Part shown: positions 44,453-54,444 of the stretch, in pieces | Numbering within the stretch: the first letter of the stretch is position 1 | Layout of the letters: the number at the start of each line of letters is the position of its first letter | Assembly (NCBI GenBank): GCA_002077065.1 | Contig: NAJO01000003.1 | Coordinates: 1,426,001 to 1,490,000 of the forward strand | From: Cryoendolithus antarcticus | Lineage: Eukaryota > Ascomycota > Dothideomycetes > Cladosporiales > Cladosporiaceae | Direction of reading: 5' to 3' | DNA length: 64,000 nucleotides | Program-made: the position numbers and the translations under genes | The notes under the pieces: generated by a model | What the model was told of the DNA's origin: nothing | The model's database searches: none | Seen by the model: only the letters and a program-made list of their open reading frames with translations

Positions 44453-45610
44453 TTAGACAGCGCTGTCCTCCTCCTTCATGTCCTCTTCCCTCCACGACAT
44501 GCCATCATACGCATGCCTCATGCCTGGGATGAACCGATACAAGCCAAGGTACGGCGTGTTGATCGGGCTCTCACCAGTGAAGAGCAGCAGATCATACAAG
44601 AAGCCACCGAAAGCACAACCGAAGAACGGCGAGATCATGGGCACCCAGAAGTAGTAATTGCCTGCTGACCAGACTTCGTGACCGTACCCGAGGAAGTATG
44701 ACATGAGACGTGGACCAAAGTCACGAGCAAGGTTGATGGCGTAGCCAGTCTCCCAGCCGAAGCATGCACCGATGCCGAAGATGATGAAGAATAGGCCCAA
44801 GGGTGTCAGGGCACCAGCACCAATGTTGTTGTCGTCCTTGAGAGCATAGATGCAGAACATCAGCAGCGTGCTGGCGATGAACTCGGAGAAGAACTGTCCA
44901 GTTTTTGTCATGAAGGCAGCAGGGTATGTGCAGAAGATGCCAGCACTAGCAGTTTTCGAAAAGCCTGGTACTGTCCGGATGTTAGGTCCTCCCTCATAGA
45001 CGTCGATCGCTGACTTGTAGTTGGCATAGACGACACCAGATGCGCAGAAGGCGCCCAGGACTTGGGCGGATGCATAGATCGGAAACTTCTTCCATGGAAA
45101 CTTCCGGAAGAGACAGTTTGCGAAGGTGACGGCTGGGTTGATGTGTGCACCCGAGATACCACTGGCGTATACTCCCAGCATGACGCCAATGCCCTGTTTG
45201 AGGTCAGCTGTCCGATCTTTGACTTCCATGAACGAGCTTCCACTAACCCATCCCCACGAGATCGACTGGTACGCGCCGTTCTTACCACCACTCAAGACCA
45301 CTTGAGCGACAACTCCATCACCGAACATGATCAGTATGAAAGTGCCCATGAACTCGGACAGAGCCTCTCGAAAGGTCCGCCGTATCCGAGGCCATCGCAG
45401 CCCCGAGTTCAATGCCTTCTTTTTGGCAATTACATCTTTCGTTTTGCTTCGATTGATCGTTGGACCAGTCTCAGCGAACGGCGACGGCTTTGATGTAGCC
45501 TCTGTGCTATCACTTTCTGCTCGCTTGTGTTCAAGGTGTGATGTGATGATATGAGACGGCAGGGTAGGCACGGAGGCCGATTTGATCATGTCCTCGCGAG
45601 GTGAGTCCAT
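44453..45610 (-). CDS. Aquaglyceroporin, Fps1/GlpF-like MIP channel
   Basis: Six-span plasma-membrane channel for glycerol and water. Exons are 45248-45610 and 44453-45193; a 54-nt intron (GTTAGT, GCTGACC branch, CAG) joins SWGW to GIGVMLGVYASG, as the family requires; the product is 367 aa. A soluble N-terminus of about 80 residues precedes span 1 (EALSEFMGTFILIMFGDG). The first pore motif is HINPAVTFAN (NPA). The second is NLARDFGPR, where NLA replaces NPA, a variant known from fungal Fps1-type channels; the following Asp is the usual mark of glycerol channels. The short acidic tail lacks the long regulatory domains of yeast Fps1. The intron is a multiple of three and stop-free, so a retained form would insert 18 residues before span 2. 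Divergent from glycerol kinase. Confidence 0.94.
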   Translation of the reverse strand: MDSPREDMIKSASVPTLPSHIITSHLEHKRAESDSTEATSKPSPFAETGPTINRSKTKDVIAKKKALNSGLRWPRIRRTFREALSEFMGTFILIMFGDGVVAQVVLSGGKNGAYQSISWGWVSGSSFMEVKDRTADLKQGIGVMLGVYASGISGAHINPAVTFANCLFRKFPWKKFPIYASAQVLGAFCASGVVYANYKSAIDVYEGGPNIRTVPGFSKTASAGIFCTYPAAFMTKTGQFFSEFIASTLLMFCIYALKDDNNIGAGALTPLGLFFIIFGIGACFGWETGYAINLARDFGPRLMSYFLGYGHEVWSAGNYYFWVPMISPFFGCAFGGFLYDLLLFTGESPINTPYLGLYRFIPGMRHAYDGMSWREEDMKEEDSAV

Positions 45611-47377
45611 GTCGAAATGGTGGATATGAGTGTCGATCTCAGAGTGGAGTCGTCAGGCCGCTATCCAGTACGAAAGTATATGAACAGTGCACACGAGAGT
45701 TACTCAAGACCATCGAGTGCAACCAAAGTGTCTTTTGACGATTGCCCAGTAATCCTCGAGTGATTGCGAGGTAGCGCCGACTCTGTGATCGGGCAAGCTA
45801 TCCGAGAGACGTGCAGGTGGAGTAACAGCCGTCCTCCCGCATGCCGGCGTCCAAGACCACCACTGCAGGGTAATGGATCCTCGATTAGCAATGGAAATAA
45901 GAGCACGAGGGGTCTTTCACTCGAGACGCGAACACGTCCGAGTCGGATGACCTTGGACTAGAGGCCGCGAGATTCCTAGAGGAGGCCTGATCACGATCGT
46001 GACGACGCTCGACTCCTGGTGTTGAAACTGTCCGCACTGTGTAGCTGGACTGTCCTGCATTACGTTCAGAGACGCGGTAAATGTCTCACCTCGAGAGCCG
46101 AACCCTACTTTGGACAGCATGCCGGAGTTTCTGTTAGACAAAGGATGCAATTCGCCACTTGCAGTAGTACTGAGTATGCAGCTAGCGATGCTCCAGAACG
46201 TTACGCACGTGTAGCGATTGGCAACGTGACATTGCTCGAAGCTTGAAGTCGGGTAGTGCGAACGGCTGACGGGGTATTGCGGCTATGCCGTGTACTTCGA
46301 GTGAAGTATTGAGGGCCTAGTCCATTCGCCCAGCGATCTATCATCTAGCTGTTACTCGAAATCTGGAGCTTTGTATCGATCAAGGCAGCTAGCTATTGTT
46401 CAACGCCCCCCTCGAAGACCGTGGAATCGACAGGACAGGCACATATGTCGGGTTCTGTCCGACCTGATCGCACAGATGTTCGAGTCTTGATGGCCGGTTC
46501 GCCCAGCAGAAAGCCATTCCACTTCCCGGTCCTCCACATTCCCACACCGTGAATTGGATCGACAAAGGTTCCACTTCCCCGCAACGTTCTGACATGCATC
46601 CGCGTGCATCCAGTAGCGGGTACTCAGCCGTCGCCACCATGGGGTTTGTTCGAAACTCTCGGCATAAGCACCGCTGAGATGATCTTCTTGTACAGAGCCT
46701 AGTGTACAGAGCTGATGTGTGAGAGCAACTGAACGCAGCCAATGTCTCGATATGGGCGTGACTCGAAAGCCGGTGGAGATGACTACATTCACACGAGCTG
46801 TGCCGTATCGTGAGGTTTTTTGAAGTCGATCAATGGCGTTACCGATCGCCAGGCACGCAACGCTTCAAAGCGGGGCTTTCCGCTCGGCTTTCCGCTGCCC
46901 CGCCATTTTTGCTTGGCAGTATGCCTGAGGAGCGCAGAATCCCCCTCTTCTCCACCAACGTCGGCCGCGCATCCCCTTTGGTCGTGTGCTCACGCGGGCA
47001 CCGCCGACATCACGCCGCGTGGAGTCGTAGGATTGCTGTGGAGCGCGTAGCCAAGAAGCCCAGCAGTCCATCATTTCGAAGCAGCCATCTGCTGGGGTGA
47101 GGAAGCCGACCAAGCGACTCGCATGCCAGCCCTCTGGAGATCACATGGCTCGGCATGGCAGAGTGGATTCTCCACCTGTCGTGGACTGTCACATGCATCT
47201 GGCAAGCTGCCCGCACCTACAGCAGCTTGTCGCATAGGACGTAATTGTGGTCAGGGTCATCGCGTTCTGTTGCAGGCGCCTACAATTCCTATTGTTCAAT
47301 CTCCTTGGTCTTTTGCTCGTTATTTGGGTATATCAGGGTTAGCTTCAGTTCCTCAGCTCCGCTCACAAGTTGCGAGT
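45611..47377. promoter_or_regulatory. Shared upstream region, aquaglyceroporin / glycerol kinase
   Basis: 1767 bp between the opposed start codons of two glycerol genes. No convincing gene inside. It holds a compact GC-box inverted repeat (listed separately) about 475 bp before the kinase ATG. Divergent frames around 46390-46790 (up to 130 aa) have no motifs. Confidence 0.55.
46870..46903. promoter_or_regulatory. GC-box inverted repeat with tandem 9-mers; candidate CreA/Mig1 site
   Basis: GCGGGGC (46870-46876) and GCCCCGC (46897-46903) form a perfect 7-bp inverted repeat. Between them CTTTCCGCT occurs twice (46876-46884 and 46888-46896). Each arm contains GCGGGG, which fits the SYGGRG consensus of the carbon catabolite repressor CreA; paired sites are the functional form known in Aspergillus. 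Its place upstream of glycerol kinase fits repression of glycerol use on glucose. Binding is inferred. Confidence 0.35.
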
Positions 47378-49102
47378 ATGGCACAGTCTGAAGAGGTCTT
47401 CGTAGGGTCGATCGATCAGGGAACGACGAGCTCGCGTTTCCTCATCTTCGACAAGCAGGGTGAGCCTGTCGCAGTGCATCAGGAGGAGTTCCGCCAGATA
47501 TATCCCAATCCTGGGTACGTCTAGCCAAACCTCCCTTCCTCGCCTCCAACTAACAACGCGAAGCTGGCACGAGCATGACCCCAATGAGATCGTCACGTCC
47601 GTGGAGAATTGTATTGAGGCAGCTCTCAAGATCTTCGAGAAGGATGGGCACAAGAAGGAGAGCATCAAAGCTGTTGGTATTACCAACCAACGTGAGACAA
47701 CAGTATGCTGGGACATCAAGTCAGGTGAGCCTTTGTATAACGCCATAGTCTGGACAGACACTCGGACTGCTGCATTGGCACGAGAGCTTAAAGCACGGAA
47801 GGGTAGCGACAAGCTGCAAGATATTTGTGGTTTGCCGATTTCGACATACCCTTCTGTGACTAAGTTGCTATGGCTTCTACGAAATGAGGACAAAGTCCGC
47901 AAAGCCTACGAAGCTGGCAACCTCGCATTCGGCACCATAGACGCATGGCTAATCTACAAGCTGAACGGTGGCCCCAAGAACAATGTCTTCGTCTCAGATC
48001 CCACGAATGCCAGCCGGACTATGTTCATGGACATACATTCGCTAAAGTACAGCGACAAGACAATTGACTTCTTCTCATACGAATTTGATCTACGGAAAGT
48101 CCACATGCCAGAGATTGTACGATCGGCAGATGAGAAAGCATTCGGAAAGCTCACATCAGGTGTGCTCACTGGGTTCCCGATTACGGGCTGCTTGGGCGAT
48201 CAGTCTGCCGCGCTTGTCGGACAGAAGGGCTTCGAGCCTGGGCATGCGAAGAACACTTACGGTACTGGCTGCTTCCTACTGTACAATGTTGATACGAAGC
48301 CTGTGATCTCAACGCACGGCTTGCTCGCGACAGTGGCATATAACTTCGACGGCAAGCCAGTGTACGCACTCGAGGGCAGCATAGCAGTGGCGGGGTCTGG
48401 CGTAAAGTTCCTAATGAACAACCTGGGCTTCAGCAGTCAATCGCACAAGATCAGCGAGCTCGCAGAAACGGTGTCGGACAACGGCGGCCTTGTGTTCGTG
48501 ACAGCGTTCAGCGGACTCTTTGCACCATACTGGATTGATGATGCCCAAGGCACCATGTGTAAGTCGAGTAGTGCAGTTTGCGATCTTCGAAGTACTGACA
48601 GCGCACAGTCGGCTTGTCCCACCACACTGAGCGTGGCCACATCGCTCGAGCAACACTAGAAGCTGTCTGCTACCAGACCAAAGCCATTCTCGACGCAATG
48701 GAGAAAGACAGCGGTCACAAGCTCTCCGAGCTCCGTGTCGATGGCGGTATGAGCAACTCAGAACTCTGTATGCAGACACAAGCAGACCTCGTCTCAATCC
48801 CCATTGTCCGACCAAAGATGCGAGAAACAACCGCACTAGGTGCAGCGATCGCAGCTGGCTTCGCGTCAGGCGTGTGGAAGACCTTCGATGAGCTGAAGGA
48901 GGTGAACACGGCTGGACAGACTACGTTCCAGCCGAAGATGAACGCAAAGGATAGTGCAAAGATGTTCAAGAAGTGGGAGCGGGCTGTGAGTATGTGTAAG
49001 GGTTGGGTCGCAGAGGAGGAGAAGGAGGAGGGTGATGAGCAGGCTGCGAAGGGGCTGGGTGAGGAGTCGAAGAAGGAGGGTCAGGTAGCGGCGAGTTTGT
49101 AG
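47378..49102 (+). CDS. GUT1: Glycerol kinase (Gut1)
   Basis: FGGY-family kinase that makes glycerol-3-phosphate from glycerol and ATP. Exons are 47378-47514, 47564-48558 and 48609-49102, with introns of 49 nt (CAACTAAC branch) and 50 nt; the product is 541 aa. The phosphate-1 motif is [12 protein letters not shown] at the start; the first junction gives NPGWHEHDP, the glycerol-site motif. [21 protein letters not shown], the [15 protein letters not shown] segment and [15 protein letters not shown] follow, then [12 protein letters not shown] and [13 protein letters not shown]. The second junction yields [26 protein letters not shown], then [10 protein letters not shown]. The C-terminal 40 residues are a Glu/Lys-rich tail beyond the bacterial enzyme. 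It pairs with the divergent aquaglyceroporin: uptake plus phosphorylation. Confidence 0.97.
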
Positions 49103-49319
49103 CTGAATACAGCGCCCCAAAATCTGCTCTTGGAAAGCCATCCGTCCTCCTTACGTGGCTGGTGTTTGGCGTGTCCACCCCTTCGACGTGCACTGCAGTG
49201 CACAGACGCAGCACTAAAGCACATCGTTCTGTCCACCTTCATTATTCGCGCTGCTTCCAAACAGGTCAACGTTCTCTCAGTGCGATCATATGCGCTGCTG
49301 TGTAACTACTTGATCAAAC

Positions 49320-50048
49320 ATGTCGCACTCTGCCGAGAGTCCTCAGATCATTAGCCTCACCACAGTGCTCTCCCTCGCCTCCACACTGGCGATACTTCTG
49401 CTCGGCTGTCTCTCTTCACTGCGATTCCTGCCAGCATCTTCGTCTTTCAAGACGCGCTTCCTCTTCATCTGGCACGCAACAGATGCACTCATTCACTTCA
49501 TACTCGAAGGCAGCTACCTCTACAATTGCTTGTTCAGCTCCGCGACCCTGCTTGAGGGTAAAGCATTAGGATCAGAGTTTCTGCCAGCCGGCGTATCTTT
49601 CCTCGGAGACCACACGAGACTCTATGGAGCGGAGTACGGCACTTCGCCGTTCAGTGTACTGTGGAGAGAATATGCACGCGCAGACAAGAGGTGGGGCGGG
49701 AGTGACTTGACGGTCATCTCACTCGAGCTTCTGACCGTGTTCGTGGCTGGGCCGATGGCTGTCTGGATCTGCCATGGGCTTGCGAAGAAGAGGGCGGACA
49801 CTTCGTTCTGGATGATCGTGCTGGCTACTGGGGAGCTTTATGGAGGGTGGATGACTTTTGCGCCGGAATGGCTGAGTGGGAGCCCGAATCTGAACACGGA
49901 CGTGTGGATGTATACTTGGGTGTACCTGTTCTTTTTCAACACGATATGGGTGTGGATTCCGTTGTGGGTGCTCTACGATGCGTATGGGACAATCACTGGG
50001 GCTTTGACGCAAAAGAGCAGAGCAGAAGGAAGCAAGAAGGCTCGGTGA
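49320..50048 (+). CDS. EBP/EXPERA-domain membrane protein (sterol isomerase-like)
   Basis: Single-exon protein of 242 aa with about five hydrophobic spans, in the emopamil-binding family to which sterol delta8-delta7 isomerases belong. Key positions are in the second span (WHATDALIHFILEGSYLY, with the conserved His/Asp, His and Glu), in FSVLWREYARADKRWGGSD (the family's W-KEY-x-D-RY block) and in LATGELYGGWMTFAPEW. The Lys/Arg-rich end (KSRAEGSKKAR) could serve ER retention. Fungi carry several EBP-like proteins besides the classic ergosterol enzyme Erg2, which belongs to another family, so a sterol isomerase role is not proven. It lies 217 bp after glycerol kinase on the same strand. Confidence 0.82.
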   Translation: MSHSAESPQIISLTTVLSLASTLAILLLGCLSSLRFLPASSSFKTRFLFIWHATDALIHFILEGSYLYNCLFSSATLLEGKALGSEFLPAGVSFLGDHTRLYGAEYGTSPFSVLWREYARADKRWGGSDLTVISLELLTVFVAGPMAVWICHGLAKKRADTSFWMIVLATGELYGGWMTFAPEWLSGSPNLNTDVWMYTWVYLFFFNTIWVWIPLWVLYDAYGTITGALTQKSRAEGSKKAR

Positions 50049-53000
50049 ACACGCTGTCAAGGCTTGAGATCGGCACAATAATGCTGCGGGACAGGATTGG
50101 AGACTCGTCAATTCTGATAGTCTTAACGCCGGAGAGGGCCTTGCCTCAGGATCAGGCGACTCATACCATGGCTAACGATCTGCACTTGGATGTCTGAGGT
50201 ATATCGTCCGCTGCAAAACACCAGTAGCCACGATCGAGCAGTGCAACAACGGAAGACCAACGATTATCCATGGCTGCAGATGTTGGAGTTTCGCAAACGC
50301 CAAACTCACGGACCCACAGCGCAAAGTACTCGAGGTCTCGGAGTCGTGAGTTGTCAAAATCACAGTCAGATTCACCTTAATTACACAGCCGCTACGATTG
50401 GCTAGGATTGGGCGAAGATCTGTCAGTGTCCTACACACTTGTCCCAACTTCACAGAGGCTTTTGACAGCAGAATGCGCTTGCGCGCTGCGCAAAGAGAAG
50501 AGTCGCGCTAGGTCCGAGCCTCCTATGCACATGTGCGGCGTCAGATTCGGAACAAATCAGGCCGCGAAGGTTGTGATAGGCCTCCAAGTTCTTGGCTGCT
50601 ACTTCTGCCTTGCACGCAATCCCAAAGACGAAGTCAACCTGCATCGAAGCTGAGGCTAGGCTATCGTTAGGCATGGTGGCATGTAAGTACGGAGCATAGA
50701 ACTCATTAGCCGACCCCGATTACGGCAATCTTGTGAAGTGAGTGCCGGTCACGCTTCACGACAGGACCACTGTGCAGGTCACCGACTTCGTCGGCGATAA
50801 TCCGACCCACAAACCACGCGAGACAGGCGCGTTTGTGAGTGCAGCTCAGTCAACACAGGATGACATTACATTTGGCAGCACGGCTAAGGAGAATGCTCCG
50901 TTGAACTCAGCAGAAGTCACAAAGTCGAACACAACCTTAGCATCAGGACAAACCGCCAGTTCCTGGACAATTTCAGATCGACGGACTTGCGGGCCAAGCG
51001 CAGCAGAGCACTACGCCTCAGACCTCACACTGTGATCCAGCTGAAAGGTAGCAGCAGTCTGCGGTAGCTCTACAGCGATCGGCTTTTCGCGCAAATAGCG
51101 CTTCCTTGGCCCGACCTCCTTACTCACCTGGACGGCATATTCTACGCTCCAGTCCTTTTCCCCTGGCGTCCTACCTCGCTCTCGTAGCACCAGCCTCGCT
51201 TCCAGCTGAAAATCTCGATAATCGGAGCCATCGAATACCCACGTTGTATTGAGCATGGCTTGGATCGTCCACTGGCAACGGTGAAGACAGGAAGAAGCAT
51301 CACATGAGACGATTGATACTCAGCTGGAGACTGTCGATCGCGCGACAGGATCAGCTCCACCACGTTTCGCTTTTGTCGCAGATCTGCGGTATGGACAGCA
51401 GCTCATCGGATTGAACGCTATCTTCTGGAGCAGAAAGGTGAACCACTGGAGCTCACGTGAAGCTAGGTGAGGCTTTGGCGCCCGTACTTTCTTCGCGGGT
51501 GAGGGTCATATCAGGTCAGGCGACAACCTATATAAGTCACCGTTCATTTGGCCGTGTCCCGCAGCAGGCTTTCTGAGTGCTCCTGAGTTTCCCTACCTCC
51601 TTCAGGTGCCATCAGCAGCAGCATATTCTAAAGGCAGCACGGCTCCTGGATTAGTCACTTATCAGAGGCCCGTGGTGGCACTGTACGGACCTTATCCATT
51701 ATCGGGTCGCACACATTGCTATGTTTTGTAAGGTTCGGGCGCTCGAGTAGTCTGATCAAATACATGCGTTCGAACACACTTGTCAATTATTCAATACCTC
51801 CTCGACGGCTGAATGATCCGGCATTTCATGGTGCAGCCATGGCTATTGGAGTACTGTCCACGCGGGGGAGCTGTGCGCGATCTTGAGGACACCTGCTTCC
51901 TGACCTCGTTCTGGCAGTAGGCTGGCGCTCGACAAGATGATAAGCTGGCTTCTGCACTTCGCCCTTAGTCACCAGTCTCATCACATGGTCGATTAGGGTT
52001 ACGTAGGTGAAGAAGGCATTTCCTCTCTTCAAATGCTCTCTTGCGTTCCCGCTACAAACGACCGTGCAATGGGTTTGCGTGTGATGTCGCCTCATCTCCA
52101 TCTCGCGACGGCCGGACTCGACAATGATAAGTACCCCGATCTCAGCCAGTCCAACATCGGGGCGACGTTCAGTCCTGACCAAGCAGCTGCCAATTGACCC
52201 CGCTCATGCTCTCTCAGTGACTACTCAGCTCGGTACTGTGCCCACAGAGTATGAGGACTGCCAGCCTGCTCCAGTACAAAACCGTCCGGCGCTGCTCCAC
52301 CAATCGGCGGAACAGCGTTCCATGTGGCCTACGAGCACACAAATGCCCCAAGCGTCGGCCTTTGCTCAACTAGCGCGCCACCAGGAATCCGATGGGCTCT
52401 ATACCGGTGCATTGCCGCTCTATGACTGCATCCACTCAACATTCACGCTGGCCAAGTCGCCGCCAGCACAAGTGAAGCTCACGGACAAGAACCTGTGGCG
52501 GATCCTCTGCTCATTTGGGAGGCGAAGCCGAGCCTTGCACACGCTGTTGCCGCGAAGAACTGGTCAGCGGATATTAGCAGCAATGGCGTGCCTGTCAGCC
52601 AGCGGATGCCAGCTAACCCGCTGGCAAAGAAGCGTAACGAGCAAGGCAACCTGAAGTACGTTGAATGCAAAGACTGCGTTGCAATCTTTGATGGCGGCCG
52701 CGCCGCTAAGATCATGAGCCAGTCGCCTTATGCAAAGGGATTCGGGCATGACGGCCGTTCAACGCCACTGCAAGGCGCCCTTCTGACGCAGAATTGGTGC
52801 GGGCATGCAGTGCAGATTGCTTGCAGCAGTGACGATCTGGTCCTCGGGTTCGTGCAAGACATCGATGTCGACATCACTCTCATTTAGTGCGAGTCCGACA
52901 TTGACATGGACGGATGTGAAATCGGGATCCATGCCTACATGGTCGATATGCTGGAGACCGCAATCGTGCTACGCGAGATCCGCGTCGCCCATGCGAATGC

Positions 53001-54444
53001 TTCCTCTAGGGGCGAAGTGCAAGGCATGCTCATCGGTGACAAGGAGTAGCACTACATTGACGAGACACGTGGGAAGACGAACAGTTCGTGCTTCTGTTGT
53101 GATCTTGGTGATGCGCTGACATCCCAGCCTGAAGCCGACGAACATGTAGCCTTTGACGAGACACGAGCGATTAGACTCCACAGGTCGAAGAGTGAGGCAG
53201 CACCATGCTGAGCGTCTCGAACGCATCGCTGGACTGAGCGAGGGGCTTCTGAGTGTAAGTCCTGAGTGAGAGAGCTTTGAGCGACTCTGACGAGGCGACC
53301 TCTAAGTGAGTGGCCTCAGAATGAAAGACCTGCACATCCGACCCATTGGACATTGTACTTGTCTCTCACCTGATGGGGCTGCTATTACCTCTGCGACAGC
53401 AGTGAAAGAACGCCCTGCACGTCTGTGAGAAGCATAAATTCAGAGAGCACATTCAGCTTTTGCGCCTGTTTCTCCACTGCGGTAGATGCCGGTCACCACC
53501 ATGTCGAGCGAAGCACAGGAGTGTGTCAGACTTCAGATACCCGGAGTGATCAACTGTCTCGAGTGCAGATCCTCGCTCTTGTTGCACCTCGAGAGGATTC
53601 AATTTTGCAATCGGTATCGGGCAGTGGACGATCTCTGTCGAGTACGGACCCTACAAGATCTCTACTGTTGTGGTCAAATCGCAGAACATTATTTCATCAT
53701 ACCTCTCTTTTCGAAGCGACACCTGGGCCGTCTCTTCTATCGGGGTCTGCCTTATTCGTCTTGGCAGGCACCGATACGCCTTGGCATTGTCGACTTGCAG
53801 GAATTGCGTCAGCGGGGTAGCTCAACTTCACGCAATGAGCATTTTTCCCAGTTTCGCTCAGTGTACAATCGACGGTGCTGCAGATCGCTACACGCAGCAG
53901 TCGTGATCGGCATACATGCTCCACGACACTGATCCAACGTTGACCGATGCTCACCGCCGCTCAGATTGCATTGGCGTGCCAGGATCCGGTCGAGGGACAA
54001 AGCTACCACACCCCGCATGCACAACTACAGGCTATGCCCGCTTTCGCGCGTCCGCAGTCAAGCTCATGTGGGTTTCAAGCTAGGTCGAAGGCAAAAGCAG
54101 GGCAGCTCAGGCGAGCCCAGAACTCTACGCATCGCAGCTACGCATGTGATCTTCAGCTGAGATGCCCCTTCGGCATGACATTGCTGGAACCCGATACGCA
54201 CGTGGCGGTAGGCTAGCAACTTGATATGCCCTAGACTGGCTGTCGTAAGCTGGAAGCAAGCGCTGCTAGGCGCTGTGACGCCATTGCCCATGACCGCGAG
54301 CCTGGTCTGAAACCTGGCCGAGAGGAAAGCAGTAGTTCCCATTCTCTTAAGCTCTCCTTTCTTCCTTCAGTCTCCTTACGATACTTACCCAGGGCACATT
54401 CGATCAGTCAAAGCTCACTACCAAACACATCAACAGCCATCATC
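50049..54444. other. 4.4 kb gene-poor region
   Basis: No confidently recognised gene. Two spots look protein-like: a minus-strand stretch at about 51011-51330 (an 81-residue frame with a good internal GTGAGTAAG donor and a possible upstream exon) and the plus-strand stretch at 52426-53049 listed separately. Other frames (52124-52654, 53425-53932) show no motifs. No transposase, terminal repeat or tRNA was seen. Confidence 0.5.
52426..53049 (+). pseudogene. Unidentified coding-like stretch with an in-frame stop
   Basis: One frame is open from 52426 to a TAG at 52885-52887, then continues in the same frame for 53 more codons to a TAG at 53047-53049. Both sides have balanced, protein-like composition: the first part includes NLKYVECKDCVAIFDGGRAAK and FGHDGRSTPLQGALLTQNWCGH, the second DMDGCEIGIHAYMVDMLETAI. 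Either this is a decayed gene with one stop, or the TAG belongs to a short intron (a GTTCGT donor 40 nt before it would give ...TTTAG|TGC). No start codon is convincing and an upstream exon may exist. I do not recognise the family. Confidence 0.35.

Noticed and set aside
50172..50453. Short minus ORFs after the EBP-like gene
   Set aside because: No motif or conserved look; ordinary intergenic frames.
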